Positions 53,664 through 62,926 of a stretch of DNA of 64,000 nucleotides are shown in pieces. Under the pieces are notes generated by a model that worked only from the letters and a program-made list of their open reading frames with translations, searched no databases and had not been told where the DNA came from. Every line of letters begins with the position of its first letter. The stretch's first letter is position 1. The position numbers and the translations under genes were made by a program. Source of the DNA: Parasegetibacter sp. NRK P23 (GTDB lineage Bacteria > Bacteroidota > Bacteroidia > Chitinophagales > Chitinophagaceae); NCBI RefSeq assembly GCF_023721715.1, contig NZ_JAMDLG010000001.1, positions 1,589,784-1,653,783 on the forward strand, given 5' to 3'.

Positions 53664-54553
53664 TCTTTTTTACCGCCGAGCCTGAATACGCGGGCGATGT
53701 TAAAACCAAAATGGATGTCTCCCTTTCCCCAGGAGCCTGTGGTACCTGTAATAAAACTGCGTTCCGTCATACCCGTTGAATTGGTGAAATGCAGTTGGAA
53801 CACGTGCCCGCCGGTCTCAATATCAAAGCCCAGCGCAAGCGAGTTGTAAGTACCTGCCAGTTTGTTGAACTGGTAATAATATTCGCCATTCACACTGATT
53901 CTTTTCGATAGTTTCTGCCGCCCGCCAATGCCCAGGGAATAAAATGCAGTGGGATCGGATACCAGCGGTACGCGGTTATACAATACTACCGTGGGCATGA
54001 TTTGAAGGGAAGTATTTTCACTGAATTTCCTCGCCACCAGCAATTGATGGGAATAATAGAGCCGGTCGCTAAAACGGAGTTTGTTGGTGGTGCGAAGGTC
54101 CTTCAGCGTTTGAATGGCCATCGTGCCAACATAAGTGGCCGTTACCGGCATATTTTTCGCTCCTTCCGACTGGCGTAGAAGCCGCAGCTTCACAAGGCCG
54201 TCATATTGTTTTTCATAGGTGCTTCTTCCTACCCCGATGGTGAGGTTATTCGTGATCCCGAAATCGCCACCCATTCTGAAAGAGGCCCCGTCCAGTCCGA
54301 AAAGTGTGTACAGCCCTTCGTTTACCATGCCGAAACGGTGACTTATTTTGAAATCAAATATGCCCGAAGCCGTATTCTCCACGGAATGTCCGTTGATAAT
54401 CCTGGAAGTCTTGAACGTCGCGGATGCATACCTGGTGGAGGTTTTGGTAAGACTATCACTTTCCGCTTCCATTAATTCAGACAGGTCCTGGCTATTCACT
54501 GTTGTGCCAATAAACAGGGAAAGAACACCTGCGATAAAAACCTTTTTCTGCAT
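53639..54553 (-). CDS. DUF5777 outer-membrane beta-barrel protein
   Basis: A 304-aa exported protein (signal: AGVLSLFIGTTVNSQ) of the DUF5777 family. Landmarks: ATFKTSRIINGHSVEN, GIFDFKISHRFG, LFGLDGASFRMGGDFGIT, VFQLHFTNSTGMTERSFITG and FGFNIARVFRLG. It should be an outer-membrane barrel. It ends the leftward sigma-factor operon, 13 bases after the YceI gene. DUF5777 genes are often found beside YceI and c-type cytochrome genes, which suggests a joint but unknown role. Confidence 0.86.
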   Translation of the reverse strand: MQKKVFIAGVLSLFIGTTVNSQDLSELMEAESDSLTKTSTRYASATFKTSRIINGHSVENTASGIFDFKISHRFGMVNEGLYTLFGLDGASFRMGGDFGITNNLTIGVGRSTYEKQYDGLVKLRLLRQSEGAKNMPVTATYVGTMAIQTLKDLRTTNKLRFSDRLYYSHQLLVARKFSENTSLQIMPTVVLYNRVPLVSDPTAFYSLGIGGRQKLSKRISVNGEYYYQFNKLAGTYNSLALGFDIETGGHVFQLHFTNSTGMTERSFITGTTGSWGKGDIHFGFNIARVFRLGGKKDQRSITKG

Positions 54554-54566
54554 AAATACGGATGTT

Positions 54567-55112
54567 TTACTGGTACCTGCAAAGCAGGGAAACCTTTACT
54601 TTTTTCGCCACCTGGTTACCGATGGCCATGCCTTTGATGTTAAAGTCTTTCAGTGTAAGATCGAACGTACTGCTGGCGGTTATCAGACCTTCCTTTACTT
54701 CAATACTGCCTTCCGCGGTGAGCGGCTGACTAACGCCATGAATGGTGATGGTGCCGGACACAGCAACTTTGTGCGTGCCGTTTTTGGAAAGGTCAAGCTG
54801 GTTGAAATTGAAAATATTGCCTTTAAAATCAGCTTTCGGGAATTGATCGCTCTCCAGATAGTTCTCGTTAAAATGTTCCTGCATCAGTGCGTTTCTAAAA
54901 CGAAATCCTTTTATGAGTAAGGAGAATACGATTTGTCCATTGCTTGTTGATAATTTACTGTTCACTTCGTTGTTCACCGCCTCAATGTCTTCAGCAGGAG
55001 TGGAGGAGAAGAATTTCACCTGCCCGGTGCGTGTGCTTACAACATTCGGGAGTTGCGCGAAACACGTAAGCGAGCAGAGGAAAAACACCCATAACAGGCA
55101 CGTCTTTTTCAT
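54567..55112 (-). CDS. YceI family periplasmic protein
   Basis: A 181-aa secreted lipocalin-like barrel (signal: LLWVFFLCSLTCFA). VVSTRTGQVKFFSSTPAEDI, FPKADFKGNIFNF, TITIHGVSQPLTAEGSI and TLKDFNIKGMAIG are YceI landmarks. YceI proteins bind polyisoprenoid or other long lipids; in several Bacteroidota loci they accompany redox proteins. Start at MKKTCLLWVFF; 4 bases after the OB-fold gene. Confidence 0.93.
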   Translation of the reverse strand: MKKTCLLWVFFLCSLTCFAQLPNVVSTRTGQVKFFSSTPAEDIEAVNNEVNSKLSTSNGQIVFSLLIKGFRFRNALMQEHFNENYLESDQFPKADFKGNIFNFNQLDLSKNGTHKVAVSGTITIHGVSQPLTAEGSIEVKEGLITASSTFDLTLKDFNIKGMAIGNQVAKKVKVSLLCRYQ

Positions 55113-55116
55113 TTTG

Positions 55117-55563
55117 CTATTTTGAGGTGGTATCTGTTGTAGTTTTGATGAGAAGGGCATCTACCACGATCACATCGGAAAGTAATCCTGTGCAGATACC
55201 TTTCACAGTAACTTCGGAAAGACGCGGTGGCGCAGGTGTTTCTGAAATAAGTGTGCAGAAGACATGGGTTATGGAGGACGTATCACCTTGCAGGAGAAGG
55301 GTGGTTTTGCCTTCATTGTTTACACCTGCTTCCAGCAAGATGCCTTCCACGGTGAGTGCCTTATCGAGGTAACGGGCATTGGCCGGGGCTTCATCGGCGC
55401 TGAACTGGCTGGCCAGCATTTCGGCGCCAATGGTAATCGCCTGCTCGTTTTGCACCTGTCGGTGGTTGTTCCGGCTGAAGATGAATACATAATAGTAAGC
55501 ACTGGCTGCCAGGAGCCCAACCAGGAGCAGCATACTGAGGATTATTTTACTTCGTTTGCGCAT
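55117..55563 (-). CDS. membrane-anchored OB-fold (tRNA_anti-like) protein
   Basis: A 148-aa protein with one N-terminal membrane helix (about 7-28, IILSMLLLVGLLAASAYYYV) and an extracytoplasmic OB-fold domain (about 60-145: LDKALTVEGILLEAGVN, TTLLLQGDTSSITHVFCTL, VTVKGICTGLLSDVIVVDAL). This matches the tRNA_anti-like family of Bacteroidota, which despite its name is not expected to bind tRNA. It lies between the cytochrome and YceI genes, 9 and 4 bases away. Confidence 0.82.
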   Translation of the reverse strand: MRKRSKIILSMLLLVGLLAASAYYYVFIFSRNNHRQVQNEQAITIGAEMLASQFSADEAPANARYLDKALTVEGILLEAGVNNEGKTTLLLQGDTSSITHVFCTLISETPAPPRLSEVTVKGICTGLLSDVIVVDALLIKTTTDTTSK

Positions 55564-55572
55564 TTCCGTTGC

Positions 55573-56400
55573 TTAATCGGTGTATTTTCCTCCGGCGTTG
55601 ATCCAGGCGGTGATTTTATCTTTGTCTGCCTGAGAAAGTTGTCCACCCTGTGGCATAAACGACGGGTTACCATCCACGGCCCGGGCTTTGATCCTGTCCT
55701 TCCGGCTTACGATCCCGCAATCGTCGGCAAAGGATACACCGCCGTTTTGGTTTGAGTTGTTGTGGCAACTGATACAGTTGGTCTGGATCAGGTTCTTCAC
55801 CGCGGTAAAGTTGGTTCCGGCGGTGGCGGTGGTGACCGTAACGGTAGCGCTTTTCACGCAGCCATCGGCATCTTTCGCGAGGATGGTATGCGATCCGGCG
55901 GCTACATTGCTGAATTGTGCGCCGGATTGGTAAGTGCCGTTGTTTAGACTATACGTGAACCCACTGCTTCCCGTTGCGGTGATGGTAACGGTGCCGGTAT
56001 TGCTGCACTTGTCCGAAGCTGTTGTAACCCCGGATACCACTATGGTCTTTCCTGCACAGGCATCGCCTGTGGTAATGGTGAAGTTGCCTGTGCCAGTGCA
56101 ACCGGCGCTGCTTTTAGCGGTAACCGTGTAACTGCCTGCCGCAAGGTTGGAGAAGGTGGTGGCGTTGCCGAAGGCACCCCCGTTGAGGCTGAAGGTAAAG
56201 CCCGCTCCTCCGGTGGCTGACACCGCCAGGCTGCCGTTTGAAAGCCCTGCCCCCGTTGTATTGGTTACAGTAGCCGAAACATTGATGGTAACGCCTGTAC
56301 AGGAATCCGTTGGCGACTCATCGCTGCTTTTGGAACAGGAAACTACAAGCAATAAGAGGCCCAGCAGCCCCGTGGCCGCTTTTAAAATTGGATGTTTCAT
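55573..56400 (-). CDS. lipoprotein with SprB-like repeats and c-type heme domain
   Basis: A 275-aa lipoprotein (LLLLVVSCSKSSD). Two or three SprB-type repeats (about 30-190; FSLNGGAFGNATTFSNLAAG and YSLNNGTYQSGAQFSNVAAG, then SYTVTAKSSAGC and SHTILAKDADGC) precede a C-terminal c-type heme site CISCHNNSNQNGG (C209, C212, H213). A possible Met ligand is in NPSFMPQGGQLS. SprB repeats are best known from the gliding adhesin, so their fusion to a cytochrome is unusual. It is the third gene of the sigma operon and probably a surface or periplasmic electron carrier. Confidence 0.87.
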   Translation of the reverse strand: MKHPILKAATGLLGLLLLVVSCSKSSDESPTDSCTGVTINVSATVTNTTGAGLSNGSLAVSATGGAGFTFSLNGGAFGNATTFSNLAAGSYTVTAKSSAGCTGTGNFTITTGDACAGKTIVVSGVTTASDKCSNTGTVTITATGSSGFTYSLNNGTYQSGAQFSNVAAGSHTILAKDADGCVKSATVTVTTATAGTNFTAVKNLIQTNCISCHNNSNQNGGVSFADDCGIVSRKDRIKARAVDGNPSFMPQGGQLSQADKDKITAWINAGGKYTD

Positions 56401-56418
56401 AAAATGTTTGCTGTTTTG

Positions 56419-57756
56419 TCAGAACCGCCAGTGCACCATACCGTATCCGCCCAAACTCATGAGCCGGAGGTTGCCGGAGCCTAGGCCCTGCAATGGTATT
56501 TTGGCAAAGGGCTCAATGCTGACGCTTAATTTATTGTTGATCCGGGTATGCAGACCCGCTGAAAGGTGCACCACTCCCAGCGGATAAGTTTTAGTTTCGT
56601 TGTAATTCCTGTTCCGGAGTAAGGTATCATAAGCATTGGTAAAACTGTATGTATACCTTTCCTTCGTCATCAGGTAGGTAGAGAGCCCTCCTGAAAGGAA
56701 GGGACTTATTTTACTTTCAGGACGGGCCATCCACCGCACGTTCAGCGGGATTTCCCACATTGCGCAATCACCGCTTACCGTGGTAAGTTTGTGGTTGGGA
56801 TAAGCGGAAGCGTATTTAAAATCGTACTGGTCGCCATTCACGGTATAGTTCTTTTTTGTACGGATCAGCCCGGTGCGTATGGTCCAATGCGTGCTGATGT
56901 TGTATCCCGCCATGATGCCTAGGTTCCAGCCTGCATTGTCTTTGCGCGTAAGGCCATCTGAACTGAGATCAGCTCCCGTTACGAGCGTTACTTCCCATCG
57001 GTTAGGCATTGCCGTTTGCTTCCTGATAAGAGATACGGTGTTGCTGTCTGAAGGGTTGCCTGCTATCTCATATTTTTTTTGTTCGAAAACTTTTTGTGTG
57101 AAGCGTGGCGGGATGCTTACTTGCGTGAATTGCTGATTTGTTGCAGCCAGTGTTGTATTTGGGTTGTTCGCAATTGCTTCATACTTCGCAACGCTACGGC
57201 GCAACGTTTGGGCTTCTTCAGTGTTGGCGGAGAAGTTGTTGTTTTGTGGCGTGTTTTGATATTGAATAGTGTGCTGCACTGGTGTTACTGAAGGTTGGAA
57301 ACCTGATTCAGCATTTTTCTTATCTGCTGCAGGTATGCGGTCCTGTTGTTGCTGAGTTGAAACAGGGGGATCAAGCTCTTGCACGCTATTGTAATTCTTT
57401 TTCTCCCGTTGCGTCTGCGAAACTGCGAGGGACGAAGCAGGAAGCAGCCTTTCGTTGCGTGCAATAAATTCCTCCTTCTCTTTCACGAAACCTTCTACCT
57501 TCTCTTGCGTGAAACCCCTGCTTTCCTTATTCGCAACCCCATCTTGCCCCCGAAAAACCTTCCCCTCCTTCAATACCACCGGCAGCAACAATACCGGCAA
57601 CACCCACCAGAAAACCCAAAGTTTTCGTTTCCGCACCGGCATTTCTTCCTCCAGCCGACCCAGCACTTTCTCCCATGCGGGCGCTTCCATGCCCGGTTCA
57701 TAACCGTCGGCGGCCATTTTGCCCAGGTAAGCCATATCGTCGTACTGATCAGGCAT
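56419..57756 (-). CDS. inner-membrane-anchored protein with outer-membrane-type beta-barrel (PorT-like)
   Basis: A 445-aa protein with three parts. The 43-residue cytoplasmic start is acidic (PDQYDDMAYLGKMAADGYEP) and looks like an anti-sigma docking segment. One membrane helix (about 44-62, LWVFWWVLPVLLLPVVL) and a long Gln/Asn-rich linker (65-240) follow. The C-terminal beta-barrel (about 250-445, GIMAGYNISTHWTIRTGLIR ... LGGYGMVHWRF) resembles PorT-type outer-membrane barrels. It overlaps the sigma-factor gene by 8 bases. The order sigma-then-this-gene suggests an anti-sigma role through its N terminus (inference). Confidence 0.8.
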   Translation of the reverse strand: MPDQYDDMAYLGKMAADGYEPGMEAPAWEKVLGRLEEEMPVRKRKLWVFWWVLPVLLLPVVLKEGKVFRGQDGVANKESRGFTQEKVEGFVKEKEEFIARNERLLPASSLAVSQTQREKKNYNSVQELDPPVSTQQQQDRIPAADKKNAESGFQPSVTPVQHTIQYQNTPQNNNFSANTEEAQTLRRSVAKYEAIANNPNTTLAATNQQFTQVSIPPRFTQKVFEQKKYEIAGNPSDSNTVSLIRKQTAMPNRWEVTLVTGADLSSDGLTRKDNAGWNLGIMAGYNISTHWTIRTGLIRTKKNYTVNGDQYDFKYASAYPNHKLTTVSGDCAMWEIPLNVRWMARPESKISPFLSGGLSTYLMTKERYTYSFTNAYDTLLRNRNYNETKTYPLGVVHLSAGLHTRINNKLSVSIEPFAKIPLQGLGSGNLRLMSLGGYGMVHWRF

Positions 57757-58330
57757 ATTGAATCTTTTTCCTTTGTTGAAGAATCATTTTCCGAAGGTTT
57801 TCTTTTGCCTTGAACAGGTTCGATTTGGATGTGCCCGGCGCGATGCCCAGCATTTGCCCGATTTCTTCATGGTTGTATCCCTCAATTACATATAAATTAA
57901 ATACGCTGCGGTAAACCGGTGAGAGACTTCTGATGCAGGCTATGATCTCCTGGTGACTGAGCATATCTTCCGCGGAAGCTTCCTTGCTGGCCATCTCTAC
58001 TGTTTCCGGGTCGTGGGCCTGTTGCAACAGGTCGTGGTGCGTTTTCCTTAGCCAGTCTATACAATTGTGTACCATGACCTTCCTGAACCAGGCGTGGAAA
58101 TGACCGGCGATATTGCCGTTTTTGTCGATACGGAACTGGGAAATATTCTTGAACAGTTTCACGAACCCTTCCGTCACCATTTCTTCCGCCTCATAGTTGT
58201 TCCGCGCATACCGGTAACAGGTGCGCATGGCATCATGCTTCAGCCATTCGTACAGGCTTTGCTGACTCTGCCGGTGGTTGCGTAAGCAGCCTTCGAGTAT
58301 GGATACGATCGTTTCTTCCGCTATTGCCAA
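57749..58330 (-). CDS. ECF RNA polymerase sigma-70 factor of the YceI/DUF5777 operon
   Basis: A 193-aa ECF sigma factor: region 2 at about 25-95 (YRYARNNYEAEEMVTEGFVK, FHAWFRKVMVHNCIDWLRK) and region 4 at about 130-185 (LSPVYRSVFNLYVIEGYNHE, EIGQMLGIAPGTSKSNLFKA). It heads the leftward operon and overlaps the next gene by 8 bases, so sigma and probable anti-sigma are made together. Its target promoter is unknown; its own operon is the natural guess. Confidence 0.93.
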   Translation of the reverse strand: MAIAEETIVSILEGCLRNHRQSQQSLYEWLKHDAMRTCYRYARNNYEAEEMVTEGFVKLFKNISQFRIDKNGNIAGHFHAWFRKVMVHNCIDWLRKTHHDLLQQAHDPETVEMASKEASAEDMLSHQEIIACIRSLSPVYRSVFNLYVIEGYNHEEIGQMLGIAPGTSKSNLFKAKENLRKMILQQRKKIQYA

Positions 58331-58436
58331 GCCCCTTCGGTTTTAATGTGGTGAAGGTTATACGTGCCGAAGGTGAGAAGGGTTGCCTGAAGGGCAAAGT
58401 TCCGTTTTTTTAATTGTTAATACATACTAAATCTGC

Positions 58437-58467
58437 TTGGGAGCCCGGTTCCAACCCTTGATATTTG
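58437..58467 (+). promoter_or_regulatory. promoter of the GH92 gene
   Basis: TTG (58437-58439), 20-base spacer, GATATTTG (58460-58467; one mismatch to TAnnTTTG), 28 bases before the start codon. Confidence 0.45.
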
Positions 58468-58495
58468 CGGTTCAACCAACTATAAACATCCCGGA

Positions 58496-60787
58496 ATGAA
58501 ACCTGTTACGAGAAAATCCCTGCTTTTCCTGGCCGCGGTACTGCCCGTTTTTTCCCGCCAGGTATTGGCGCAAAACCCCGTTCAGTATGTGAATCCCATC
58601 ATCGGAACGATGAAGATGGGACATACTTTTCCCGGCGCCACCGTTCCCTTCGGCATGGTGCAGTTGAGCCCAGATACCGATACGATTCCGTATGCCGTAA
58701 ACGGGCGGTACCATCCCGATGTATATAAATATTGCGCGGGCTATCAATACAATGATCCCACGATTGTCGGGTTCAGCCATACCCATTTTTCAGGAACCGG
58801 GCATTCCGACCTGGGAGATTTCCTGGTAATGCCCACGCAGGGAAAACTTCAGTTGAACCCGGGCGTGGCCACCAATCCCGCAAGCGGGTACCGGTCCGCC
58901 TATTCCCATGCGAATGAAAAGGCGGAACCTGCTTATTACAGCGTAAAACTTGACGATCACAACATTCAGGCGGAACTCACGGCCACCAACCGGGTCGGTT
59001 TCCACAAGTATACTTTCAATAACGGGGGAGATGCGCACATTATCCTCGACCTGATGGCGGGCATCTACAATTATGACGAAAAGAACGTGTGGACCTTTGT
59101 CCGGGTTGAAAATGATACCCTCATCACAGGGTACCGCCAAACCAATGGGTGGGCACGTACCAGGTACATGTATTTCGCGATCAGTTTCTCCAAACCGATC
59201 AAATCTTACGGGTATTCCAGCGATCACCGCAATGTTTATGGCGGCTTCTGGCGCAAATTCGACCTGAACCATAATTTCCCCGAGATCGCGGGGAAGAACA
59301 TCCGTACGTACTTCGATTTCGATGTGAAAGCCGGAGAGGCCATTCAAATGAAACTGGCCATTTCACCAGTAAGTACACAAGGTGCACTGGCGAATATGAA
59401 AGCCGAGGTGCCGCATTGGAATTTCAACCAGGTAAAGGCTGAAGGACAGGCTTTGTGGAATAAGGAGCTTTCAAAGATCAGCATTAATACCATCCGCGAA
59501 AGCGATAAGGTGAATTTCTATACTTCTTTGTACCATACTTTCCTGGGGCCAACCACCTATATGGATGTGGATGGATCTTACCGTGGCCTTGATATGAATA
59601 TTCACCAGGCGAAGGGTTTCACCAATTACACCACTTTCTCGCTTTGGGATACTTACAGGGCTTTGCATCCGTTCTTCAACCTCATCCAGCCTTCTAAGAA
59701 TGCGGACATGGTAAAGTCGATGCTCGCGCATTACGACCAGAGTGTACACAAAGCACTGCCTGTATGGTCGCACCATGCCAATGAAAACTGGTGCATGATC
59801 GGTTACCATAGTGTTTCAGTGATCGCAGATGCTATTCTGAAGGGTGCAACCGGCATCGACGCGGAAAAAGCGCTGGAAGCCTGTGTCAATTCCGCCCGCT
59901 GGAAAAATTATGATGGCCTGGGCTGGTACATGCAACTGGGTTATGTACCGGAAGATAAGAATGGCTCCTCCGTTTCCAAAACGCTGGAATACGCTTACGA
60001 CGACTGGTGCATTGCACAACTGGCCAAAAAACTCGGCAAGACCGATATTTATAATGAATTCATACAACGCGCCGGTTCCTGGAAAAATGTGTACGATAAA
60101 CAAACCGGCTTCATGCGCCCGCGCCTCAGCGATGGCTCCTTCCGCGATAAATTCGATCCGCTGGATACGCACGGGCAGGGCTTTATTGAAGGTAACGCCT
60201 GGAACTACAGCCTGTACGTGCCCCATGCGCCCGATACCATGATTGCCTGGATGGGTGGGAAGAAAAATTTCGCCCGTCACCTGGATTCACTGTTTACCAT
60301 GGAGCTGCCCGACAAATATTTTGAAAATACCGAAGACATTTCCCGAGACGGCATTATCGGGAACTATGTACATGGCAACGAGCCCTCGCACCATGTGGTG
60401 TACCTCTACAACCATACCGGGCAACCGAAGAAGACACAAAAGACCGTTCGCATGATCCTCGATTCCATGTACCGTCCGCTGCCCGAAGGGCTGGGAGGGA
60501 ACGATGATTGTGGTCAGATGAGCGCCTGGTACCTGTTCTCCGCGCTTGGTTTTTACCCCGTGGCGCCAGGCGCCGATGAATACCAGCTGGGCAGCCCGTT
60601 GGTGAAGGATGCGACCATCACCCTGGAGAATGGCAATACCTTCACGGTGGAAACGGTGAACCAGGGGGTAAAGAATGTATATGTTTCTAAAGTGGAATGG
60701 AACGGCGTACCGTTGAAAACGACCGCCATCCGGCACAGCGATATACTGAAGGGAGGAAAACTGAAGTTTTACATGAGCGCAAAGTAA
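58496..60787 (+). CDS. GH92 family alpha-mannosidase
   Basis: A 763-aa secreted calcium-dependent exo-alpha-mannosidase (signal: LLFLAAVLPVFSRQVLAQ). The N-terminal beta-sandwich opens with YVNPIIGTMKMGHTFPGATV and includes FSHTHFSGTGHSDLGD. The (alpha/alpha)6 catalytic domain includes YTTFSLWDTYRALHPF, NEPSHHVVYLYN and GNDDCGQMSAWYLFSALGFY, the strongest GH92 signature. GH92 enzymes trim alpha-1,2/1,3/1,4/1,6-mannosides from N-glycans and yeast mannan; linkage cannot be told here. It has its own promoter and terminator. Confidence 0.96.
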   Translation: MKPVTRKSLLFLAAVLPVFSRQVLAQNPVQYVNPIIGTMKMGHTFPGATVPFGMVQLSPDTDTIPYAVNGRYHPDVYKYCAGYQYNDPTIVGFSHTHFSGTGHSDLGDFLVMPTQGKLQLNPGVATNPASGYRSAYSHANEKAEPAYYSVKLDDHNIQAELTATNRVGFHKYTFNNGGDAHIILDLMAGIYNYDEKNVWTFVRVENDTLITGYRQTNGWARTRYMYFAISFSKPIKSYGYSSDHRNVYGGFWRKFDLNHNFPEIAGKNIRTYFDFDVKAGEAIQMKLAISPVSTQGALANMKAEVPHWNFNQVKAEGQALWNKELSKISINTIRESDKVNFYTSLYHTFLGPTTYMDVDGSYRGLDMNIHQAKGFTNYTTFSLWDTYRALHPFFNLIQPSKNADMVKSMLAHYDQSVHKALPVWSHHANENWCMIGYHSVSVIADAILKGATGIDAEKALEACVNSARWKNYDGLGWYMQLGYVPEDKNGSSVSKTLEYAYDDWCIAQLAKKLGKTDIYNEFIQRAGSWKNVYDKQTGFMRPRLSDGSFRDKFDPLDTHGQGFIEGNAWNYSLYVPHAPDTMIAWMGGKKNFARHLDSLFTMELPDKYFENTEDISRDGIIGNYVHGNEPSHHVVYLYNHTGQPKKTQKTVRMILDSMYRPLPEGLGGNDDCGQMSAWYLFSALGFYPVAPGADEYQLGSPLVKDATITLENGNTFTVETVNQGVKNVYVSKVEWNGVPLKTTAIRHSDILKGGKLKFYMSAK

Positions 60788-60846
60788 TTTTCCGAACGGA
60801 TTGTTTGCTTTCGGCTCCAACTGATTTCCTGCTGATCCTGAGGCAC

Positions 60847-60881
60847 AATATGGGTAAGTTCCTGCTTACCCATATTTTTTT
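60847..60881 (+). terminator. terminator of the GH92 gene
   Basis: AATATGGGTAAG/CTTACCCATATT perfect 12-base stem, TTCCTG loop and a run of T, 60 bases after the stop codon. Confidence 0.92.
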
Positions 60882-61044
60882 GTCGTGGTATGTACTTTGC
60901 TTTGTGTGGAAAAACTGGCTGGGGATGAAGTCTACAGTGTTTTTCTGCGCTTAAAACCGTGAAAAAACGGATTTCCAAAATTAAAATCACAACAGATTTA
61001 TTCTATCTTTCCGCCTCAAAACAATTCAGAAAACTTTATATACT

Positions 61045-62775
61045 ATGGCACTTGATACCAGCATCCAGGAGAAAGTAAATGAATGGCTCACGCAGCCTGG
61101 CATAGATGAAGATACCAAACAGCAGCTCCGCCTGCTCCAGGAAAGCAATGAAGGGGAACTGACCGATGCTTTTTACCGCAGCCTTGAATTTGGTACCGGT
61201 GGTTTAAGGGGCATTATGGGCGTAGGAACCAACCGCATCAATAAATATACTGTGGGCATGGCCACGCAGGGCTTCGCCAATTACCTGAAGCAGGAAGTGA
61301 AAGGCGAAATAAAAGTAGCGATCGCCCATGATAGCCGCAACAACAGCCGCTTCTTCGCGGAGACCACCGCCGCTGTTTTTGCCGCGAATGGCATAAAGGT
61401 TTTCCTGTTTGAAGCGCTGCGTCCCACGCCTGAGCTTTCGTTCGCCATCAGGCACCTCGGTTGCAATGGCGGGGTGGTGTGTACCGCCTCCCATAATCCC
61501 CGCGAATACAATGGATACAAGGCATATTGGAAAGATGGGGGGCAACTGGTGCCACCGCATGATAAGAATGTGATCCGGGAAGTCGAAAAGATCGCCGGCC
61601 TGGATGAAGTGAAATGGACAGGCAATGAAGAACTGATCACGATCATCGGTCCGGAAATTGATGCGGAATACATTAAGATGGTGAAAGGACTGAGTGTTTA
61701 TCCCGATGTGATTGAAAAACAAAGCGACCTTAAAATCGTATATACGCCCATTCATGGCACGGGCATCAAACTGGTGCCACAGGTCTTGGAAGCATTCGGG
61801 TTTAAGAATGTGCATATCGTGGATGAACAGGCTACACCCGATGGAAATTTCCCTACGGTAGTATATCCCAACCCGGAAGAAAGCGAGGCCATGAGCATCG
61901 GCCTGAAGAAGGCCCAGGAACTGGATGCCGATATTTTACTGGGTACTGATCCGGATGCGGACCGCGTGGGCATCGCGATTAAAGACAGTGCAGGGGAATG
62001 GATGCTGGTGAACGGTAACCAAACGGCCGTACTCGCATTCAATTACATGATCGAGGCCAGGAAAAAGAAAGGGCTTGCGAAGCCGAACGATATGGTGATC
62101 AAAACCATCGTTACAACGGATATGATCGATAAAATCGCGGCCGCCAGCCAGATATCCTGCTATAATGTACTCACGGGCTTTAAATGGATTGCCGAACTGA
62201 TCCGTGAAAAGGAAGGAAAAGAAAATTATGTGGTGGGTGGCGAAGAGAGTTACGGTCTCATGATCGGCGACCAGATCCGCGATAAAGATGCCATCAGTGC
62301 GGTGGCCCTGCTCTGTGAAATGGCCGCTTACGAAAAAAACAACAACCGCTCCCTGTTTGATAAACTGGTGGAATTGTACGTGCAGCACGGCTTCTTCCTG
62401 GAATCCCTGATCTCCATCACCAAAAAAGGCATGAACGGCCAAAAGGAGATCGCGGAAATGATGGAACGTTTCAGAAGCAATCCCCCGGCAACACTCAATG
62501 GCGCGAAAGTGGCGCAGTTGCTGGACTACGAATTGCAGAAGGGCAAAAACCTGCTTACAGGGGAAGAATGGCAGATTGAACTGCCTAAATCAAATGTATT
62601 GCAGTTTATACTGGAAGACGGCAGCAAGATTTCAGCACGCCCCTCGGGTACCGAGCCGAAGATCAAGTTCTATTTCAGTGTTCAGGCGCCACTTGAAAAC
62701 AAAGCCGCCTATGAAAATGTGAAGGTTGAGTTGAAAGGAAGGATCGAAAGCATTATTCAGGACCTGAATCCATAA
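61045..62775 (+). CDS. phospho-sugar mutase (phosphoglucomutase/phosphomannomutase)
   Basis: A 576-aa alpha-D-phosphohexomutase that moves phosphate between C1 and C6 of glucose or mannose. The phosphoserine is S149 in TASHNPREYNGYK, the metal loop is GTDPDADRVGIA, the sugar-specificity loop is VGGEESYGLM and the phosphate-binding loop is RPSGTEPKIKFY. Length and the N-terminal FGTGGLRGIMGVGTNR point to the long PGM2/ManB-like branch. It supplies hexose-1-phosphate for nucleotide sugars. It stands alone between two terminators. Confidence 0.95.
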   Translation: MALDTSIQEKVNEWLTQPGIDEDTKQQLRLLQESNEGELTDAFYRSLEFGTGGLRGIMGVGTNRINKYTVGMATQGFANYLKQEVKGEIKVAIAHDSRNNSRFFAETTAAVFAANGIKVFLFEALRPTPELSFAIRHLGCNGGVVCTASHNPREYNGYKAYWKDGGQLVPPHDKNVIREVEKIAGLDEVKWTGNEELITIIGPEIDAEYIKMVKGLSVYPDVIEKQSDLKIVYTPIHGTGIKLVPQVLEAFGFKNVHIVDEQATPDGNFPTVVYPNPEESEAMSIGLKKAQELDADILLGTDPDADRVGIAIKDSAGEWMLVNGNQTAVLAFNYMIEARKKKGLAKPNDMVIKTIVTTDMIDKIAAASQISCYNVLTGFKWIAELIREKEGKENYVVGGEESYGLMIGDQIRDKDAISAVALLCEMAAYEKNNNRSLFDKLVELYVQHGFFLESLISITKKGMNGQKEIAEMMERFRSNPPATLNGAKVAQLLDYELQKGKNLLTGEEWQIELPKSNVLQFILEDGSKISARPSGTEPKIKFYFSVQAPLENKAAYENVKVELKGRIESIIQDLNP

Positions 62776-62871
62776 GTAGAAAGGAAATACTACCTTCAGC
62801 GAAACTGACGGTGTTCAATGATAAACGAACACATCTTAGGTCGCTAAAAGATTTCCTCTAAAACATAAAAT

Positions 62872-62909
62872 AAAAATGGGTGTATCGGATTTGATACACC
62901 CATTTTTTT
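62872..62909. terminator. bidirectional terminator between the mutase and GH20 genes
   Basis: AAAAATGGGTGTATC/GATACACCCATTTTTTT stem with GGATTT loop. The A-run before and T-run after let it serve both convergent genes. Confidence 0.92.
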
Positions 62910-62926
62910 ATGTGCAAATTACGGGC

